Shown in pieces: positions 1 to 14,500 of a stretch of DNA of 64,000 nucleotides. The notes under the pieces are model-generated. The model was not told where the DNA came from. It saw nothing but the letters and a program-made list of their open reading frames with translations, and made no database searches. A program made the position numbers and the translations under genes. The first letter of the stretch is position 1, and each line of letters begins with the position of its first letter. Source of the DNA: Hirudo medicinalis (Eukaryota; Annelida; Clitellata; Hirudinida; Hirudinidae); NCBI GenBank assembly GCA_011800805.1, contig MPNW01000016.1:206812-270811 (forward strand). The letters run 5' to 3'.

Positions 1-108
1 AACATTGGACAAAGTAGTTGTTGGGAAGATTGGTGCTTTTATTACAACTCTGATCATGTGGACGTATTTTTTTATTTGTGTGAATTATTCATCTAACTCA
101 CTTTTTAG

Positions 109-2873
109 ATGTTGACAGTCCATGTTCTGAGTTTGACCAGGGTACTCCCCTACACATATCATGCAAAACATTGGCACTTGAATCTGTTAAAGTTTTACTT
201 AAGCATGGAGCTGATGCCTCATTCAAGGACACAAATGGGTTCATTCCAATAGGTGAACAGAAAATCTTTCTTTCAATTTAGTGGACAATAATAAAAGTTT
301 ATGTCTGTTTTTGTCAGATGTACTACCTGATCCTGAATCATTTCATGATGATCCAGAAACTGCAAATACTATAGTTGCAATAAAAAGCCTCATTGTAGAT
401 TCATCCTTGTCGTCAAACATAACTGATACTCTCCCCATAGAGCAGATGCAAATTTCACATCTGTTAAAGACTATGGACTTGAAAATGGGTGATAAGGTCT
501 TTGTTGCTGGTGTGAAGGTCGTTATTGTTATTATTACTACTACTATTATTATTATTAATAGTAGTGCTTCATTGTGTAATTAATGTGTGATCAACAGTCA
601 GGTGCACTAAGGTATTGTGGACCAACATTGTTTGCAAATGGTCTCTGGGCAGGCATCGAATTAGATGAGGCTGTCGGAAAGAACGACGGATCCATCGACA
701 ACATTCAGTACTTCAAGTGCCCTTCTTCCCACGGTTGTCATTTCAATCTCTGCACATTTTAAATTCTGAACTTTCACTTCCCTCTCCTTTTGTGAATAAG
801 TTGTCTAGGTGAATATCATGTGAGTCATGCTGCTAGTTAGAATTTTAATACTGCATTTTACTAGCTTTGAGGCTGAGATATAAATAGCATCATAGTAGAC
901 ATCATCATAACAACCCATAATTTACCAATTGGATTTAATCTTGTCTTCTAAAGTTATTTTTCAGATAGAAATAATTTTTTTTTAAATTTGTAATTTACAG
1001 GGATATTTGCTCCATTATCAAAAATCAGTAAGCACATAACAATGCATGCAGTACAGGAAAATCATAAGCAACAAAATAGGGTGAACCTGACACATGTTAC
1101 TGCTAAAGTCAACTCAGGTCTTGTGTTTTCCATTGATTAATAACATTACTATTATTTACTACTATTTAAGTTAATTAACTTAAATAATTAAATTAATTAA
1201 TTAATTAACAATAATTAATCAATTGATATCTCCTACGATGTGCTTTTTACATTCATTTGTTATTGTGGCAGGTTTGAAACAAAGCAAGCAAGACTTAAGC
1301 TCTCTGGATGTCCAGCCTGCTCAACTTGATGATAGAGTGATGGTGTCAGGAAAAAGAGCTGGAGTGGTCAGATATATTGGCGAAACCAGATTTGCTCCAG
1401 GTGATTTAGAACTTGCCCACGACATGATTTTTGTATTATTTAATTTATTTATTGATAATATTATATTTATTTATAAATTTGGTAAAATAATTTTTCGTGA
1501 ATATCCTCTGATATTCCAATGATAAGATTACAAAGGAAGTTGTTCCCATGGGACATTAATAATTCCTTTTGAACTTTCTAATGTATCTTTCATGTTTGTG
1601 ATTTTTTGATGTTGTTACTGAAACAAAATGTAGAAAAATGGAGTTGGAGTTGAGAAAGAATATTATCAATTACAACATATTGATAGCTAAAGAAATTATT
1701 TTTTGCAGTTTTACATTCACTTGTACAATTTTGGGTCATGGTTGTATGAGTTCATTGTCCATTGCTTAGTAATGATAATCAGTCGCTATTAAAATACAGT
1801 ATTATTATTACAGTTTCTCGAATTCACAAGTCAAATTGCTTCTTGAACTTGAAGCTAAAATGGCTTTGGAATATTATTTCAATATTTTAATACTTATGTC
1901 CTCTTAGGAATCTGGTATGGCATTGAACTTGACCAACCTTTCGGAAAGAACGATGGATCGGTTGATGGCTTTGAGTATTTCAGCTGTCCTGCAAACCATG
2001 GTGTGTTTGCCCCCCCATCCAGGATTCTAAGGTCAGAAGTTATTACATTTCTCTTTCCATGTGATGTGATGTGATGATCAAACCTTAAAATGCAGGATCT
2101 TTAAAGGTCAGATATTAAAGACAGATAAGACAATCTTGAGAAGAAGCAGCAAACAATATTCAAGTCGGTTTTTAATTAAATTGCTATTGCTTATAAAACG
2201 TTTCAGCACATCATCTTTTGTGTTCAGGCCAGACAGGCTTAGATAGAAATGCAAGACCTAACCAAACAAGGTTTGAAAACTCTAGTAGTTATTCATCTAG
2301 TCAGCATTCATTTTACTTTGTCTTACTCACTTTTAAAAACTCAGCAGGACCAAAGTGATCAACAGTACCAAAAGTTCTCTAACATCCCCAAAAACGGAAC
2401 CCATGCTTGCCGAAGGGACTCATGTTTTCTGTAACGGTGAGATAGGTGAGACCTCATGCCTATGTAACACAACTAGGCTTACAAAATTGAAGTTGCATTA
2501 AGTAATCACTCTGAATGGACCAATTCTTAAAAACTGTACTGAATAACCTATTATTTTGGGTTGCAACAAAGTCAGGTGTTATAGATTTATCCGACAATAT
2601 CCAATAAAATAGGATGTTATCTTGTGATTAGCACTTCACTTCATTTACAGATTTGTATTCTTGTTTTAAGGTGTAGTGCTATACATGGGCCCTGTATCCT
2701 TTGCTGAAGGTGTTTGGCTGGGTGTGGAGCTAAGAACTCCAAAAGGGAGGCACGATGGTGCCATTCATGGACAGAGATACTTTACCTGCAAATCTGGACA
2801 TGGGCTTTTGGTTAGGCCCTCCAAAGTATATGTAAGAGGGATTAACGGCTCAAAGTTGATAGCCGCCAATTGA
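109..2873 (+). CDS. CLIP4: CLIP4-type ankyrin/CAP-Gly protein, 5' end outside window
   Basis: Microtubule plus-end/CAP-Gly linker protein of the CLIP3/CLIP4 (CLIPR-59/RSNL2) family. The first exon seen (109-252) encodes the end of an ankyrin repeat (TPLHISCKTLALESVKVLLK), then come a VLPDPESF linker (318-517) and three CAP-Gly domains: 598-733 plus 1001-1117 (GKNDGS, YFKCPSSHGIFAPLSKISK), 1272-1400 plus 1918-2031 (GKNDGSVDGFEYFSCPANHG, VFAPPSRI), and 2671-2873 (GVWLGVELRTPKGRHDG, LVRPSKVYVRGINGSKL, stop). The ending RGINGSKL is shared with vertebrate CLIP4. The linker between CAP-Gly 2 and 3 (about 2228-2445) is Ser-rich, and I could not place all its splice sites: the simple join after 2031 hits a stop, so a microexon or alternative site is likely there. 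The second half of the linker (VINSTKSSLTSPKTE) is in frame with the last exon. Family and domain order are certain; CLIP3 versus CLIP4 rests on the C-terminus. Confidence 0.93.
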
Positions 2874-3787
2874 CTCATCGAGTGAAAAAAAGAATTAACT
2901 TTGATTGACTGTGGTGTACGATATGGTTCCCACAGTGATTTTTGGCTAGCATCAAGCAGCAAATCTCAGCTTGAATTATCGTGGAAATTACTGTTTGCAA
3001 AGCGTTCATTCACAAAAGACTTATCTTGTATTATGATTTTATGCGATTCCAAATGTTTGAAATTGTGCTTGCGAATCATCACTGGCAAATGAAGTATTTA
3101 TGTATTGCCTGAATAATGTCCTCATTTGATATCAGACTTACATTACTTGCAGAGGTAATCCTGTTATTTTGCGGAGGGATTGTGTGTGTGCAAATATTTT
3201 ATACTTTGTTCCGGATTGCATGTTTTCATCCTGGCATAATTTCTTTGGAAATATTTTGGATTGATCTTAGCATTGCATGATTGTCATGAGATGTGTCAGC
3301 TGGCTTTAATGATGTTGATGTAAGAACCTATCTGTCCAGACTCCTAAGATCTGGAATCTAAGAATTAAGGCAAGCCTGAGTCAATCTGGAACATGACTTT
3401 AATTAGGTAGTAAAGCAGAACTCCAACAGTGAAATGTGTTTATAATGTTTCTGAAAACTTATTCACTAACATTCCTTAGATAAATTAGGATCCAGGTTTG
3501 ATAGAAGTCTCTCAGTGACAGAATTAGATGGCTGACTGGCTTTTGACAATTGAGTCAAGCCAACACATCAGATAATGCTTTCCATCTGAAAATGTTTAGC
3601 AGCTTATGTTCAAAATGCAACATATAAAAGAAATTAATCCTTTGGCAAACTTCAATCCTTATGGCAACTGTCTTGCATTCTTTACTCTTGAAAATCTCAT
3701 CGTTTGATGGGTATGGTGAAAAAAGGGAGGAGATTTTCTAAAGAAAAATTCAATTCTAAAAAAATGTGGAGGTCACTTTAAATAAAT
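2874..3787. other. Intergenic region between convergent CLIP4 and CADPS
   Basis: About 0.9 kb holding the 3' flanks of two converging genes. I see no convincing coding exon, RNA gene or transposon terminus; the short ORFs here lack family resemblance. Confidence 0.6.
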
Positions 3788-4582
3788 TTAGACATTGCGA
3801 ACATTCCACATAATTGTCAAGGTTTGGAGTTGAAATGATGACAGTCGAATGTCTACCCTTTCTGACAACCAATCATTGAGTTTTCTAACCTGCATTTGGA
3901 GGAATTTCTGCAATAATAATAATTTCGTGAATCCGCATTAATGTGCTGAGGCAATATATAAGCAAGAAAGAATGGTCCTCTAAAGCTTACTTCCAGGATT
4001 TTATGGACAAGTGCTTCACCGACAATATTCCTCTCTATTTGAAGAAGACCAAATTGAATAAATTCTGTGTAAGACTTAGCCAACTGTTCAGGTTTCTTAG
4101 AATAGATTTGCAAACCAATTTAATTACTTTCAGCCATATATGAGCTTAACAAATTTTATAAGCATGATATCTAACTTTGAATGAAAATACCACAGGAAAG
4201 AATTTATTTGCATCATGCTTGCTCAATTCTGATAACACATTGTCCAGTTCAACCATGAGCTGATTCAAAGCAATGGATTCATGAGGGCTTGCATCACATA
4301 AACATTTAATTTGTTGTTATGCAAACTGTATTTATCATTATCATTTATGGCGGCCGATGTTTTATTCTTTTGTCTAATGATTATAAATTTGTGCTAGAGC
4401 TCCAGTGAGTCTTTCATTTTGTGGATTGAAAATTAATAAAAATAGTAAAACCTTTAGTGTGAAATTTGAAATTGTTCTTTCAGAAATTTGAATCAAGTGC
4501 TTCTCAACTGCTGAATCAGGAGGAAACTGCACAATAATAATAACAACAATAATAATAATAACTAATAAACTGGTACAATAAC

Positions 4583-4616
<34 letters not shown>

Positions 4617-7600
4617 CCAATAAGCTTCCAAATACTCATAAACTTAAAACAAAAACACTTTTCATGCACCATATTTCTCTAGGAAGTTATTGCTATTTTA
4701 TTTTATTTTATTAATTGAATTTTTATCTATGTCATCTAATTAATTTATGAAATGATCCATTCTACAAATAGCACACCATAGAATACGCACAGAATCTATC
4801 ATCTTTGCTAAAGAGTTGAAGGATGCGAAAAGTTCCTCTGATAAGTAGCAATCTCCAGCTTTCTTACAATTCTTTAGTAACTGCTCGAAGTTCTCAACTA
4901 TTCTGTGGACACAACATAATACTTTATAAATTGTAATGAAATATAACGTTTTCACCTAAGGCAGATGCTTTACACCATAATTTCACATAAAGATGTGATT
5001 AAATGTTTAAATTAAACAAATAAATTATTCTGAACTGCATCAAAAGCATAGCACATACATCGACGTCAGAATGGAAACGGTGCGATAATTTATCGAAGAG
5101 AGAATATTCTTCAGATGCTCCAAGAAGATTTCATCTGGCCAGTTCAAATCCTGCACAAAGTTTCCAAGGCATTCCAATTTCCAACACAAATCTTTCACAG
5201 CAGGACAGCAGGCTTTACTGCAGTTAATAAATTAATAGCTTGATGGGTAGCACTTTGAATTAAAATGAATTAAGGCCTACTCTGATGGCTTCCAAATATA
5301 ACTTTTGAAGAATGAGTGAAGTGATTGTTCTATGGAAACCTCCATATTTTCTAGATAATGAAGGACAATTGGTGCAAATAAAGCACATAAATCCTTATGG
5401 AATTTTCCATTGTTCAAAGCTTCTGGTAATTATTAAAACTGATTAAGAATTGACAGGAAATTTTAAGTAAATCCTCTTAACTAACCATCAGATAAACAAC
5501 ATTCGTTTATGAGCTGGAACAAACAGAAGAAGTTCCATAGAATGGAACTGAGTGGCTGCTGACATAAGAAATCTCGCAGGTCCATGAGAAACATGTTCCA
5601 CAATAGAGCAATGCTTTCATTAATGAGATTGTCATAAGTGCAGAAAGCCTACAAAGCATTTCAATCTTTAATGTAATCAAATAAATGTAATTTTAGAAAT
5701 ATTTTTAACATCTGCATGGCATTCAGTGATTTGATGCATGTTCTGGATGCAACTTTCAGCAACTGACATGAATGCTTCTTTCACTTTGTCAACTTCACCA
5801 TCGATCAAGGTTCCTGTTATAATCTTATGTTATATATGCAGTTAATCGCAACAATATTTTACTTTAAAATTACTTATTTAAAGTTATTTTACAATTATTT
5901 GCATTATACAACAAAATGTTAAATGATTTTTTTATGATTTGTTATATAACTCAACAGAAATAGACTTGAAAATTATAAAAGAGGCACCTTCCAAATTACA
6001 ATTCCTGGTTATGTGATCATAAGCTGCATATGTAGATTGTTCCAAACATTTTTTCACAGCTGCATGCATTTGGGACTCAGGTATTGGTTCTATTATTTCT
6101 TTGGCCTATGTGTAACAACAAATTTTACAAATCAAAATAAAACAACTACAAAATCAAATCAAAGACAAATCATATTTAGAAATAACAAAATGAGTATCCA
6201 AAAAAATAAAATTAAGCATGTGAGGATTCAACAAACAAAGTAATCTTCATCCTTGAAGTTTCGTTTGTTCTCAAAATAATTGATTTCCCTCAAGACCTAA
6301 AAAATAAATGCTAATGAATTAACCTAGGCTATAAATAATAGTTTAATAAATAATGATCTCACCCTTTCTAATAGGGACAAGCAAATTTTTAGCCCATTTT
6401 CAGGTCTTCCAAATGGAAAAGATAACCTACAAAATAACCCAAGTTGATAAATTTTCAATTTCTACTTTGATTAAAACACTACCTGAAGTTTGTTATGACA
6501 TGCTCCAGGTACTTGAACAGCTTATAAGCTACCTCCATAAACCTGTCTTTTTCTTCTTTGAGGACAGTGTAAGTTCTATCAGGTCTTAAAAATAGAGTAA
6601 AAACATAGTAAATTACAATTTATATAACGATAGATTACAATAATAGATTAAATGTTAATATCATAACATAAAATATCTCTAAATCATTACTTGTTTCCAT
6701 GTATGTGGGCCACACAAAATGAGAACTTTTGATAAAGCAAGGATGGGTCAATAAATATTTTATCATAAGCATGATCCATGAGAACCTCCAAATATCCGAG
6801 ATGCCTCATGAATACACGGACACCATAACGTCCGCAGTATTCATCTAACACAAACACTTGATCAGAACTCAACCAGCCCTAAAATTCAACTTAAAAATAT
6901 AATGTTTGGAATAGTTTTAAGAGTTTAAAAATAGGAGTTATTTGAATAAATGACTGACATAGGTGCATATAAAAGGATCCTTAATTCTAAACTCAAGTGT
7001 TAGTCTCTGCAAAGTAAGGAAGAAGTCCTGATGATCAAACATGTTGGGACGAGCTTGTGCAATCTCATCAAAAAGCTTTCTGCAAATCCTCTCAGATTCT
7101 GAGAAAATAATAATTGAAATTTCACTAAGCCTAAAAATGATGATTCATTAAGATGCTAATTATAAACTCACTGATTATATAGTTTATGTAATATGGTTTA
7201 TGGTGACAATGCTCAAACCTGATCTAACAAGTAAAGCAGATTTCTGAGTTGCTGATGGCAGGTTAGGCTTTAAGATTTGACCAGTGGCTCTGTAGAGCGT
7301 CTGCATCCAAGGAAGTAGAGTTTCTTCATCTTCAGTGGCAAAAACTACTTCATCACCTTCTTTTGTTAATGTAAAATAAGAGCGACCACCCTCCAGTCCT
7401 AGGTGATTGAAGATATTTTAATCAAGATCATACTACTATTATGTGAAATGTTTATCAACATTGACTCCTCAAAAATGTTTTTAGCTAAACATTAACATGC
7501 TAAAAAAAACCTCTATATGTGAGAACATTAAAACCTTGAACTGGGTCACAATAGTCCAAAGTGAAGTCATTAAGCAACAGAAAACCAGTGCTTTCAGGTT

Positions 7601-9947
7601 TATTTTCCTGGTAACTGCATATAAGAAATGTGAACTGGGAGACCTATTAAATAAAGATTTAACCTTGCAACTATCATACACTGCAAAACCTACAAACAGC
7701 AATGTCACCTGCACAAGAAGAAAATATCTTTTTTTCCACTTTTTCCACAAACACTTTCCTTGGCAATATAGGTAACTTTATATTTCAAAATTAATATCAA
7801 CGTGGTTGTATTATATCACAATACTTTTAAGTTTTATTCATTCAAAAAGATCCAGCACAAAAATTACAGAAATTAATTTGACTACCTCCAAATGCACAAC
7901 CTACCCAAAGTTTTTGACATTTTTGGGTTTTTCCAAAATAGATAGGAGTTTGATCTCAAAATTTTTATCCTTGCAATTCTTTGATGGTTGCATCTTGTGC
8001 CAATCAGCCATTTGCTTTGCACAGCTAGACATTTTCAATGTCAAATTAACCTGGAAAGGTCAAATAATTCAATTGTAACCAACTAAAATCAAAATTATTC
8101 TTTAACATTGAACTTTACTCTTGCAAGTTCTTTATCATCAAAACCTAAAAGACTTGAACTTTCTTGACAAAGTTTAACTTTCACATGAGGCAGTGGACAG
8201 TTGGTCACAAAGTCAGCTTGAACATCCCAACTAAAATGTTGATAATGCAAAATTAATAAGTACACAGTTAACAATTAACTAGTACACAGAAAATATCTTC
8301 AACAACAAAGCATTTCAATTCCAGAGTCAAAACATAACCACAACCAAATGTCTTGGCCTAGGAAGTTTTTTTGCCAATAAACCACAATCATTAATGTTTC
8401 TACTTTTGTCAGAGGAACAGATCTATTCAAATTTCTTATTAATATAAATTAATAGCAAACTATACATTAAATATGATGCTTGATTAGTAAACCTCAAATT
8501 GGAAGCTTGTGTTCTATTGGTTGAGAGTTTATCACAACCATTCATTTCAAAAAGACAAAAAACAACTTTATCCTTGTCAACTGAGGTCAGGCCCTTCAAA
8601 TCTTTGATGATAATCTGAATTTTGTGAAGTGTAAACAATGTCACTCATCTCACAAGAAATGGAATATTAGATAAAACAAACCTGGACGTGGAATGTTAAA
8701 GACAGCTCCTGTTTTGAAAGCATTCGAAGTTCTCTATCAGTTTCTCCTTGGTAAGTTGAGAATTCTTTACAATCATCATCATCTTTTGAGACAGGAACAC
8801 TTTGCAAAGAAGCTTTGAGGTTCTCAATTGACAACTTTAATTCTTCTGCAAAATATACATCCATTTCCTTAGTGAGACATCTTGCTATTAAATTCTTCTG
8901 GAAGAATAACAAATAAAAATAATTAGCTATTTAAATGGCATTAGTTTAATGCATAAAAATAAGATTCTGATGAAAAAAATGTCAATGCCACAATTTTTTA
9001 ACCAATTATTTTAAACTCTTGTCTTACATTCCCCAGTTCATGAACTTCATGCATTCTATAATCAAGTTCTCTTCTCACTTGTGCAGCCTGTTCATCACTA
9101 TTGTCCAGCTAAATTATAAAATATAATTAAATGTCTTGCAAAAAGAGCATGACATCAGAGCTAAAATAACCTGTAATATGTTGAACAAAATTTGGTGTTG
9201 GTGTTTTTTAACATGGAGAATCTTTTGAAACAAGTCAAAGAGCTGATCTTTAGTCATTTTTGTATCAACTGAATTAAAAATGGAAGAAGGAGTCAAAGGT
9301 AGTTTCCTTTGATCTGATTCTCCTCGGAAAATCAATTCAAACTTTTCCATCCAATTATTCATTAAAACTGTTTTAGAGATCCCTTTAATTTCTGGCAGCA
9401 ATGCCAAGCGCTTTTGAACATTTCTTTTAAACACTTCCAAAAAGTCAAGCATTGTCCAGCCTGGACCATTAATAATATCTGTTATCTCATCTGTTTTCAG
9501 CACTAATTCATAAAAGCTAGTCACAACACTTAAGAAAGCTTCATCAGATGGAATTTTCAAATCCCCTTGAATAAAAGACAAAAACCTCTCTCTTGCTAAC
9601 TGGAGCTGAACAGATGTCAATTTTGGAGGCTTGTAATTCATTTCATATCTATATTTAGCACTGAATGGATAAGCTATGCACCTTGCCACAAATGCATAAA
9701 TTTGAAGCCTTTTTCTCTTCATTGCATCTTGTTCCTTAGTTTCATTAGTGAAGTTTTTAATAGAATCTCCTCTGTGTAAAGAATCACAGCACGAACCATT
9801 ACCGCTATCAAACTTGCTGAAAGACTCATTTCCACTGGCCAGGCTATTACAGAGATTGGCTATATCTCCATCACTTTTTGCTCTCACTTCTACCAACGAA
9901 GAGTAATTAAAGGTGTTGTCCTCGTCGTCACTCGAATCTTGGATCAT
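3788..9947 (-). CDS. CADPS: Calcium-dependent secretion activator (CAPS)
   Basis: Priming factor for dense-core vesicle exocytosis that binds SNAREs and PIP2 at the plasma membrane. The start ATG is 9945-9947; the first exon encodes an acidic, Ser-rich N-terminus beginning MIQDSSDDEDN, then KRKRLQIYAFVARCIAYPF and LPEIKGISKTVL, as in CAPS. Downstream exons in order: 8667-8912 (PVSKDDDD, LSLTFHVQ), C2-like region 8423-8644 (IIIKDLKGLTSVDKDKVVFC), PH domain start 7700-7750 (WKKWKKRYFLLVQ), MUN-domain start 6687-6872 (SDQVFVLDEYCGRYGVR, FSFCVAHIHGNK), 5070-5230 (CWKLECLGNFVQDLNWPDE), 4780-4905, 4200-4300 (LNQLMVELDNVLSELSKHD) and 4000-4110. The last exon reads QVRKLNDWLSERVDIRLSSF and stops at 3788-3790. 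Compared with human CADPS the protein ends about 45 residues early, just after the helix QLQTLTIMWNVRNV. It has many short introns, one holding a TAA microsatellite. Whether it is CADPS or CADPS2 is not meaningful outside vertebrates. Confidence 0.95.
4531..4615. repeat. AAT microsatellite in a CADPS intron
   Basis: Imperfect then near-perfect (AAT)n run, purest from about 4574 to 4615. The long Ile/Tyr-rich ORFs crossing it are artefacts of the repeat. Confidence 0.95.
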
Positions 9948-10612
9948 AGTTTTAAAGAATAATTTTCATCTTTATACATATTTTAATCATACACTCATAT
10001 TTTACGGCAAGCAAAAGCTTTTAAACCCCCATTCAAAGACACCAGCATACACAGTAACTTAAGCGAAACTATGGCATGCTGCTAAACATCCGCTTGGCCC
10101 AACTTGGGATAATTTCAGCTTCTGAGCCAGAACAATTACGTTTCGAAAATAGACGCTTGCCGCCACATCAGCACAAGTGATTAAAGCTAATCACCTGGTC
10201 TCAATAATAAACATGTAATAGTTTATCAACATGAATATTAATTCATAGGAATGTAGAAGTTGTTCCTGCGAAACACAGTCTATTATCTACACCATGGAAA
10301 ATAACTTGTCGAAGTCGGAAATTTCTTCGTATTCTTCTCTGGCCCTTACTTCATCCACAAGGAAGTGCTGATAAATTCGTTTCTCCATGGGTCAAAGATT
10401 TGAAGCGAGTTATTTCAAAATGTTTAAAAAAATTATAAAAATGTGAGGCCACAAATCTTCAAGACATTAAAGATAGCTCAAAATGTTTGACGGCATGCGG
10501 TGGTAAAAACATCATCTCACTTTCTGTCGGGTTCACCCTATAGTAATATTTTATTACCATAACTTATGATGAGTAGGAGAGCAACTAAGACAACAAAAGG
10601 AAAACAATAAAC
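9948..10612. promoter_or_regulatory. Upstream region of CADPS, probable promoter area
   Basis: Non-coding stretch directly upstream of the CADPS start (minus strand). CADPS and GPATCH1 are divergent, so their promoters should lie between 9948 and 11507, apart from the hAT relic at 10613-11270. No TATA box or other element could be assigned with confidence. Confidence 0.3.
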
Positions 10613-11270
10613 CAAGGACGTCATTTCAACTTTTTCCAAGGGGAGGTAAACCCTCTCAACCCTTCCCGATAAGATGACCTTTTTTCTGCTTCTCGGCACC
10701 ATTTCCGACTCCGCTACGCACATTAAAATCACTAAAAAACTTTTAAAACAAGTACTTTAATCTTTTATTAGCATAAAATTTACATCTTCACATGCATAGA
10801 TTTTTAAAATAAAGGGTAACGTTTTTGTTTTAAACGACCAAAGTCATCAATAACTGATTCAATATTTACATTTTGGCATCGTCTTGGAGATGCAATTACG
10901 AGATCACTCAGTCGCTGATCACTGCATCTGTTTCTGAGAGGTCTTATGGTTTATGCAGCTATAAAAAATCGCTCGTTATCCAGTGATGTCATAGGCAGTG
11001 TCAGGACAAGATCAAAAACTTTCAAGATCTCACTAAAGCCCTTTATGAATGTATAAGCCATGGAGAATTTTTTTGCGTGCCTGATAGTTCACGTTATTAT
11101 AGAAGGGTTCTGGAAAGAGACTTAATCGTATTGGAAAAGGACAAATAAAGGCCTTTAAAGATATGAATTTGTCAATTTCAGATATTTCTAGAAGGGCTAA
11201 TCGCTCTAGAAAGGTCATATCATTCTACTTTTTAAATCCCTTATCAACAAACGTTCCCACTGGTTTCAAC
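10613..11270 (-). mobile_element. Degenerate hAT-like element fragment
   Basis: Shares long stretches with 45530-46974 in opposite orientation: the region 10740-10960 matches 46650-46860, and the minus-strand peptide here (EISEIDKFISLKAFICPFPI) parallels EIYEIDKFKSLKAVSCPFLI there. A C-terminal segment reading RLSDLVIASPRRCQNVNIES resembles the hAT dimerisation region of ZMYM1-like transposases. One end begins CAAGGACGTCATTTCAA, related to the CAGGGAAGTCATTTCAG motif found alone at 28429 and 53452. Frames are broken; no intact transposase. Assignment to hAT is inferred. Confidence 0.6.
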
Positions 11271-11507
11271 ACAATATTGGCGCTAAAATTTTACTCAGTT
11301 ATGCTTTACATTACGAATTAATTACTTTTAATTTGAATTGATATGCAGTCAATCAATATATCTAACTAATAAAAGAGTTTAGATTAGTTATTATCAGTCA
11401 GCCGCCAAAGAATTGCGATTTATTCAAATCAACATCTATGTTTATGTACTTCTTGAGCGATAAAATTGTTTATCTGTGGTTATTTTATTAAATTGAAAAA
11501 AAACGTT

Positions 11508-14500
11508 ATGGAGGATGATTTTGTCACCGTTGGATCTGCTTTACCGCAATGCGAAGATGGTTGACTTTATAAAAACTTAACGATTTATCTAAGCCATTTA
11601 AGTCACGAAATTAAATAATCACTTTTAGATGAAATTCTAAGTCGAAAACCAGTTTCCATACATGACCAAGTGGTAAGAGATGATCAAGGAAGGATACGAT
11701 TTCATGGAGCCTTTACAGGAGGATTTTCAGCCGGCTATTTTAATAGTGTTGATACAAAGGAAGGTTGGCATTATGTAACCACTTACATACTTTGACGAAA
11801 TTAATTTGGGTTAAAAAAATGTATTTGTTGATATCATCATCGTGATAATAGACTAGATTATTGAATCATCAATAAGTCAGTAACAACAGATGTGTGGCTG
11901 GCACAACCATCTAAAGGCATATAAAACTCTTTGGATGTTCCTTGATTTGTACATGCTTTAATCAGCTACTCTGTTTTACTGTTGCTGAAAAGTGAAAAGT
12001 AAAGAATGATTTGTAACATGTAATTATTATACTGAATACAATGCAAAAATCTATCTTAAGAAATTATAACCAGGTTGGGTGCCTAAGAACTTTAAGTCAT
12101 CAAGGTCTTCACGGAACCAAGACAAAAGCTCCCAGAAACCTGAAGATTTTATGGATAATGAAGTAAACTATTCATCATTATTTGTTGATGTTAATCTTTT
12201 TTCATTTTATTCATATTATGCAACTGACATATTTTTTGATGTACTCTTTGTAAAAGGATTTCGGAGAGTTTGGCATAGCTCCTAAGAAGTTGTTTACAAG
12301 CAATAAATATCATGGAAGTTCTAAGCATTCCTGGAAAGCTCCCTATGAAAGCACAATTCTCTCACTGTTTTCCAATTCCCATCTTCAACATTGCATCGAA
12401 CCAGCTAAGTTGACTGTTGGTCAGAAGCTTATGAGAAAAATAGGATGGAGAGCTACCAATGTGAATACCTACGAGGAACCTGAAGGAGCAGACGTTTTTG
12501 GATGTGCTTTGCCTCCAAAGCTCATAGCTAAGCAGTTATCCAAGAAACCTTCCACCATATGCCAATCAGATACCATATGCCCCATTAATTTTTCAATTCA
12601 AAACAACCAGTTTGGACTTGGCTATAAAGGTCTCGCCCCACAAATTGCTAATTCAACCAGCAGCACCTCTACCCAGCAGAACAAAAGCAGGGGCATTAAA
12701 GGACAGGTAAATGAATACTATTCAATATTTGTTCCAAGTAATCAACAATTCTATTTGAAATTTCTCATTTGCATTTAATTTTTAATAGGAATTAATTTAT
12801 TTCCAAATTTAACAAAACTGATCAAGTTTCAATTCTTTCCACTTGAATTTGTCACATCGAATCCTTAGTACGGCAAAATGACAAACATTCATGGCCTTTC
12901 ATCTTACACATTGTTTTGATCTTGATTGTTTATGTGCAGGCTTTTGGTGTTGGAGCCTTGGAGGAAGAAGATGATGATATTTATTGTGGTGATAGTGCTT
13001 CCAATTATAACACTGTTTTATACATGGAGGATGAGGAAATTGTCCAAAGTCCACTTAAAAAACCTTCACAAGGTTTGAGGGTCAAATTGTGAATGATTTT
13101 CATAATCACTGAACTGATGTTTTTTTAATTAAAATGCAGACAGAAAGGAAAAGGCAGTCATAGATGGATTCAAAAAATCTTCAGGAAACCCAATAAGAAT
13201 AAGAGTTTATCCACCTCCTGCTATATCTGATGATTTCATGCTCATTCCATGGAGTTTGCATAAAAATTCAGTATCCAATCCCGAGGATGATTCAAGCAAA
13301 CGCAAACTTGGAAATTCCCATGCAAGGAATAGTTTTAAAAGAGGAGAAATTTTGGGTGAAATGCCCCAAATAGGTTTGACTGTTGGTCATCCTAGAGCAA
13401 TAAGTTTAATTAATGCAACTATTCTGAATTACAGGTTCTATATTTGACCTAATCAGTGAAAAAGACAGATTGAAAATTGACGAGGCTAAACAGAAGTATG
13501 TACTTTCAAAGTCAGGAAGCTCAGAAAAGCATCATGACATGGAGAATTTGGAAATGAGTGCAAACACAAAAAGCAATGACCATCATGTCGCACATTCACC
13601 TGCAGCAACCCCAGGAGCTTCTGGTAAAAACAATGCTGCTTGAATCATATGCAAATTTAAAATTGTCAATGTGGGATTGATCTGAATAGTTGCAGAAAAT
13701 CAGGAGAGTGAAAATGTAACAGAGTGGGAGAAGGAGCAGAAAAGAGAGAAATCAACAAAGGCTAGCCAATTTTCCCTCGGTGTCATGATGGGCAGGTTTA
13801 CCAAAGCTTCACAAGATGAGGATGCACCTCCAGAGCAGGTAAGAGATTTTACAGACTATTTTAAACTTCACAAATAGGTTTGTCACTCAGGATTCTATTT
13901 CAGAAAGAGAAAAGTGCAAAGGAGAAAGCAGCCTCCAATAATATGTTTGGTCAATTAACCAGGGAGATAACAACGTGGCACCCGGCCAAGTTGTTGTGTG
14001 TGCGCTTCAACGTTGAGGACCCCTACCCAGAGTGAGTCCTACACATAGTTCATCGATGTTTATTGATTCTAGTAATAGACATTGATCAATAACTGAAAAC
14101 AGATCTACTATAGTTGGGCTTCCAGTGCAAAAGCATTCAAAGCTTTCAATCTTTGATGTTCTCTCTGCTGATGATCTGAAACTAAGGGAGTTTCAACCTC
14201 CAAAGCCAGAATCAGGCAAATATGAATGGATCCAAACATTCAAAATGTATCTATTGTAACTTAAAAAAATATTAGTTCCAGAGTCAAAAACAACAATAAA
14301 ACCAGAAGAAAGGACTCCAGCCTCTAAACCATTGGCCATTCTTGCAACTGTTGATCTTAGACCATCCTCTGATGAGTCAGAAAACATAAATTTAATCCCG
14401 GCTGATAGTCATGTTCCCGAAGTGACACACATAGAGACTAAAAAGGTTTAAACACATTTATAAGCAAATCTATAATTATTTGGAAATAGAAATTGTTTGA

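Noticed and set aside
4374..4631. 85-codon minus ORF with poly-Tyr/Ile run
   Set aside because: It is a microsatellite read through in one frame; only part overlaps a genuine CADPS exon.
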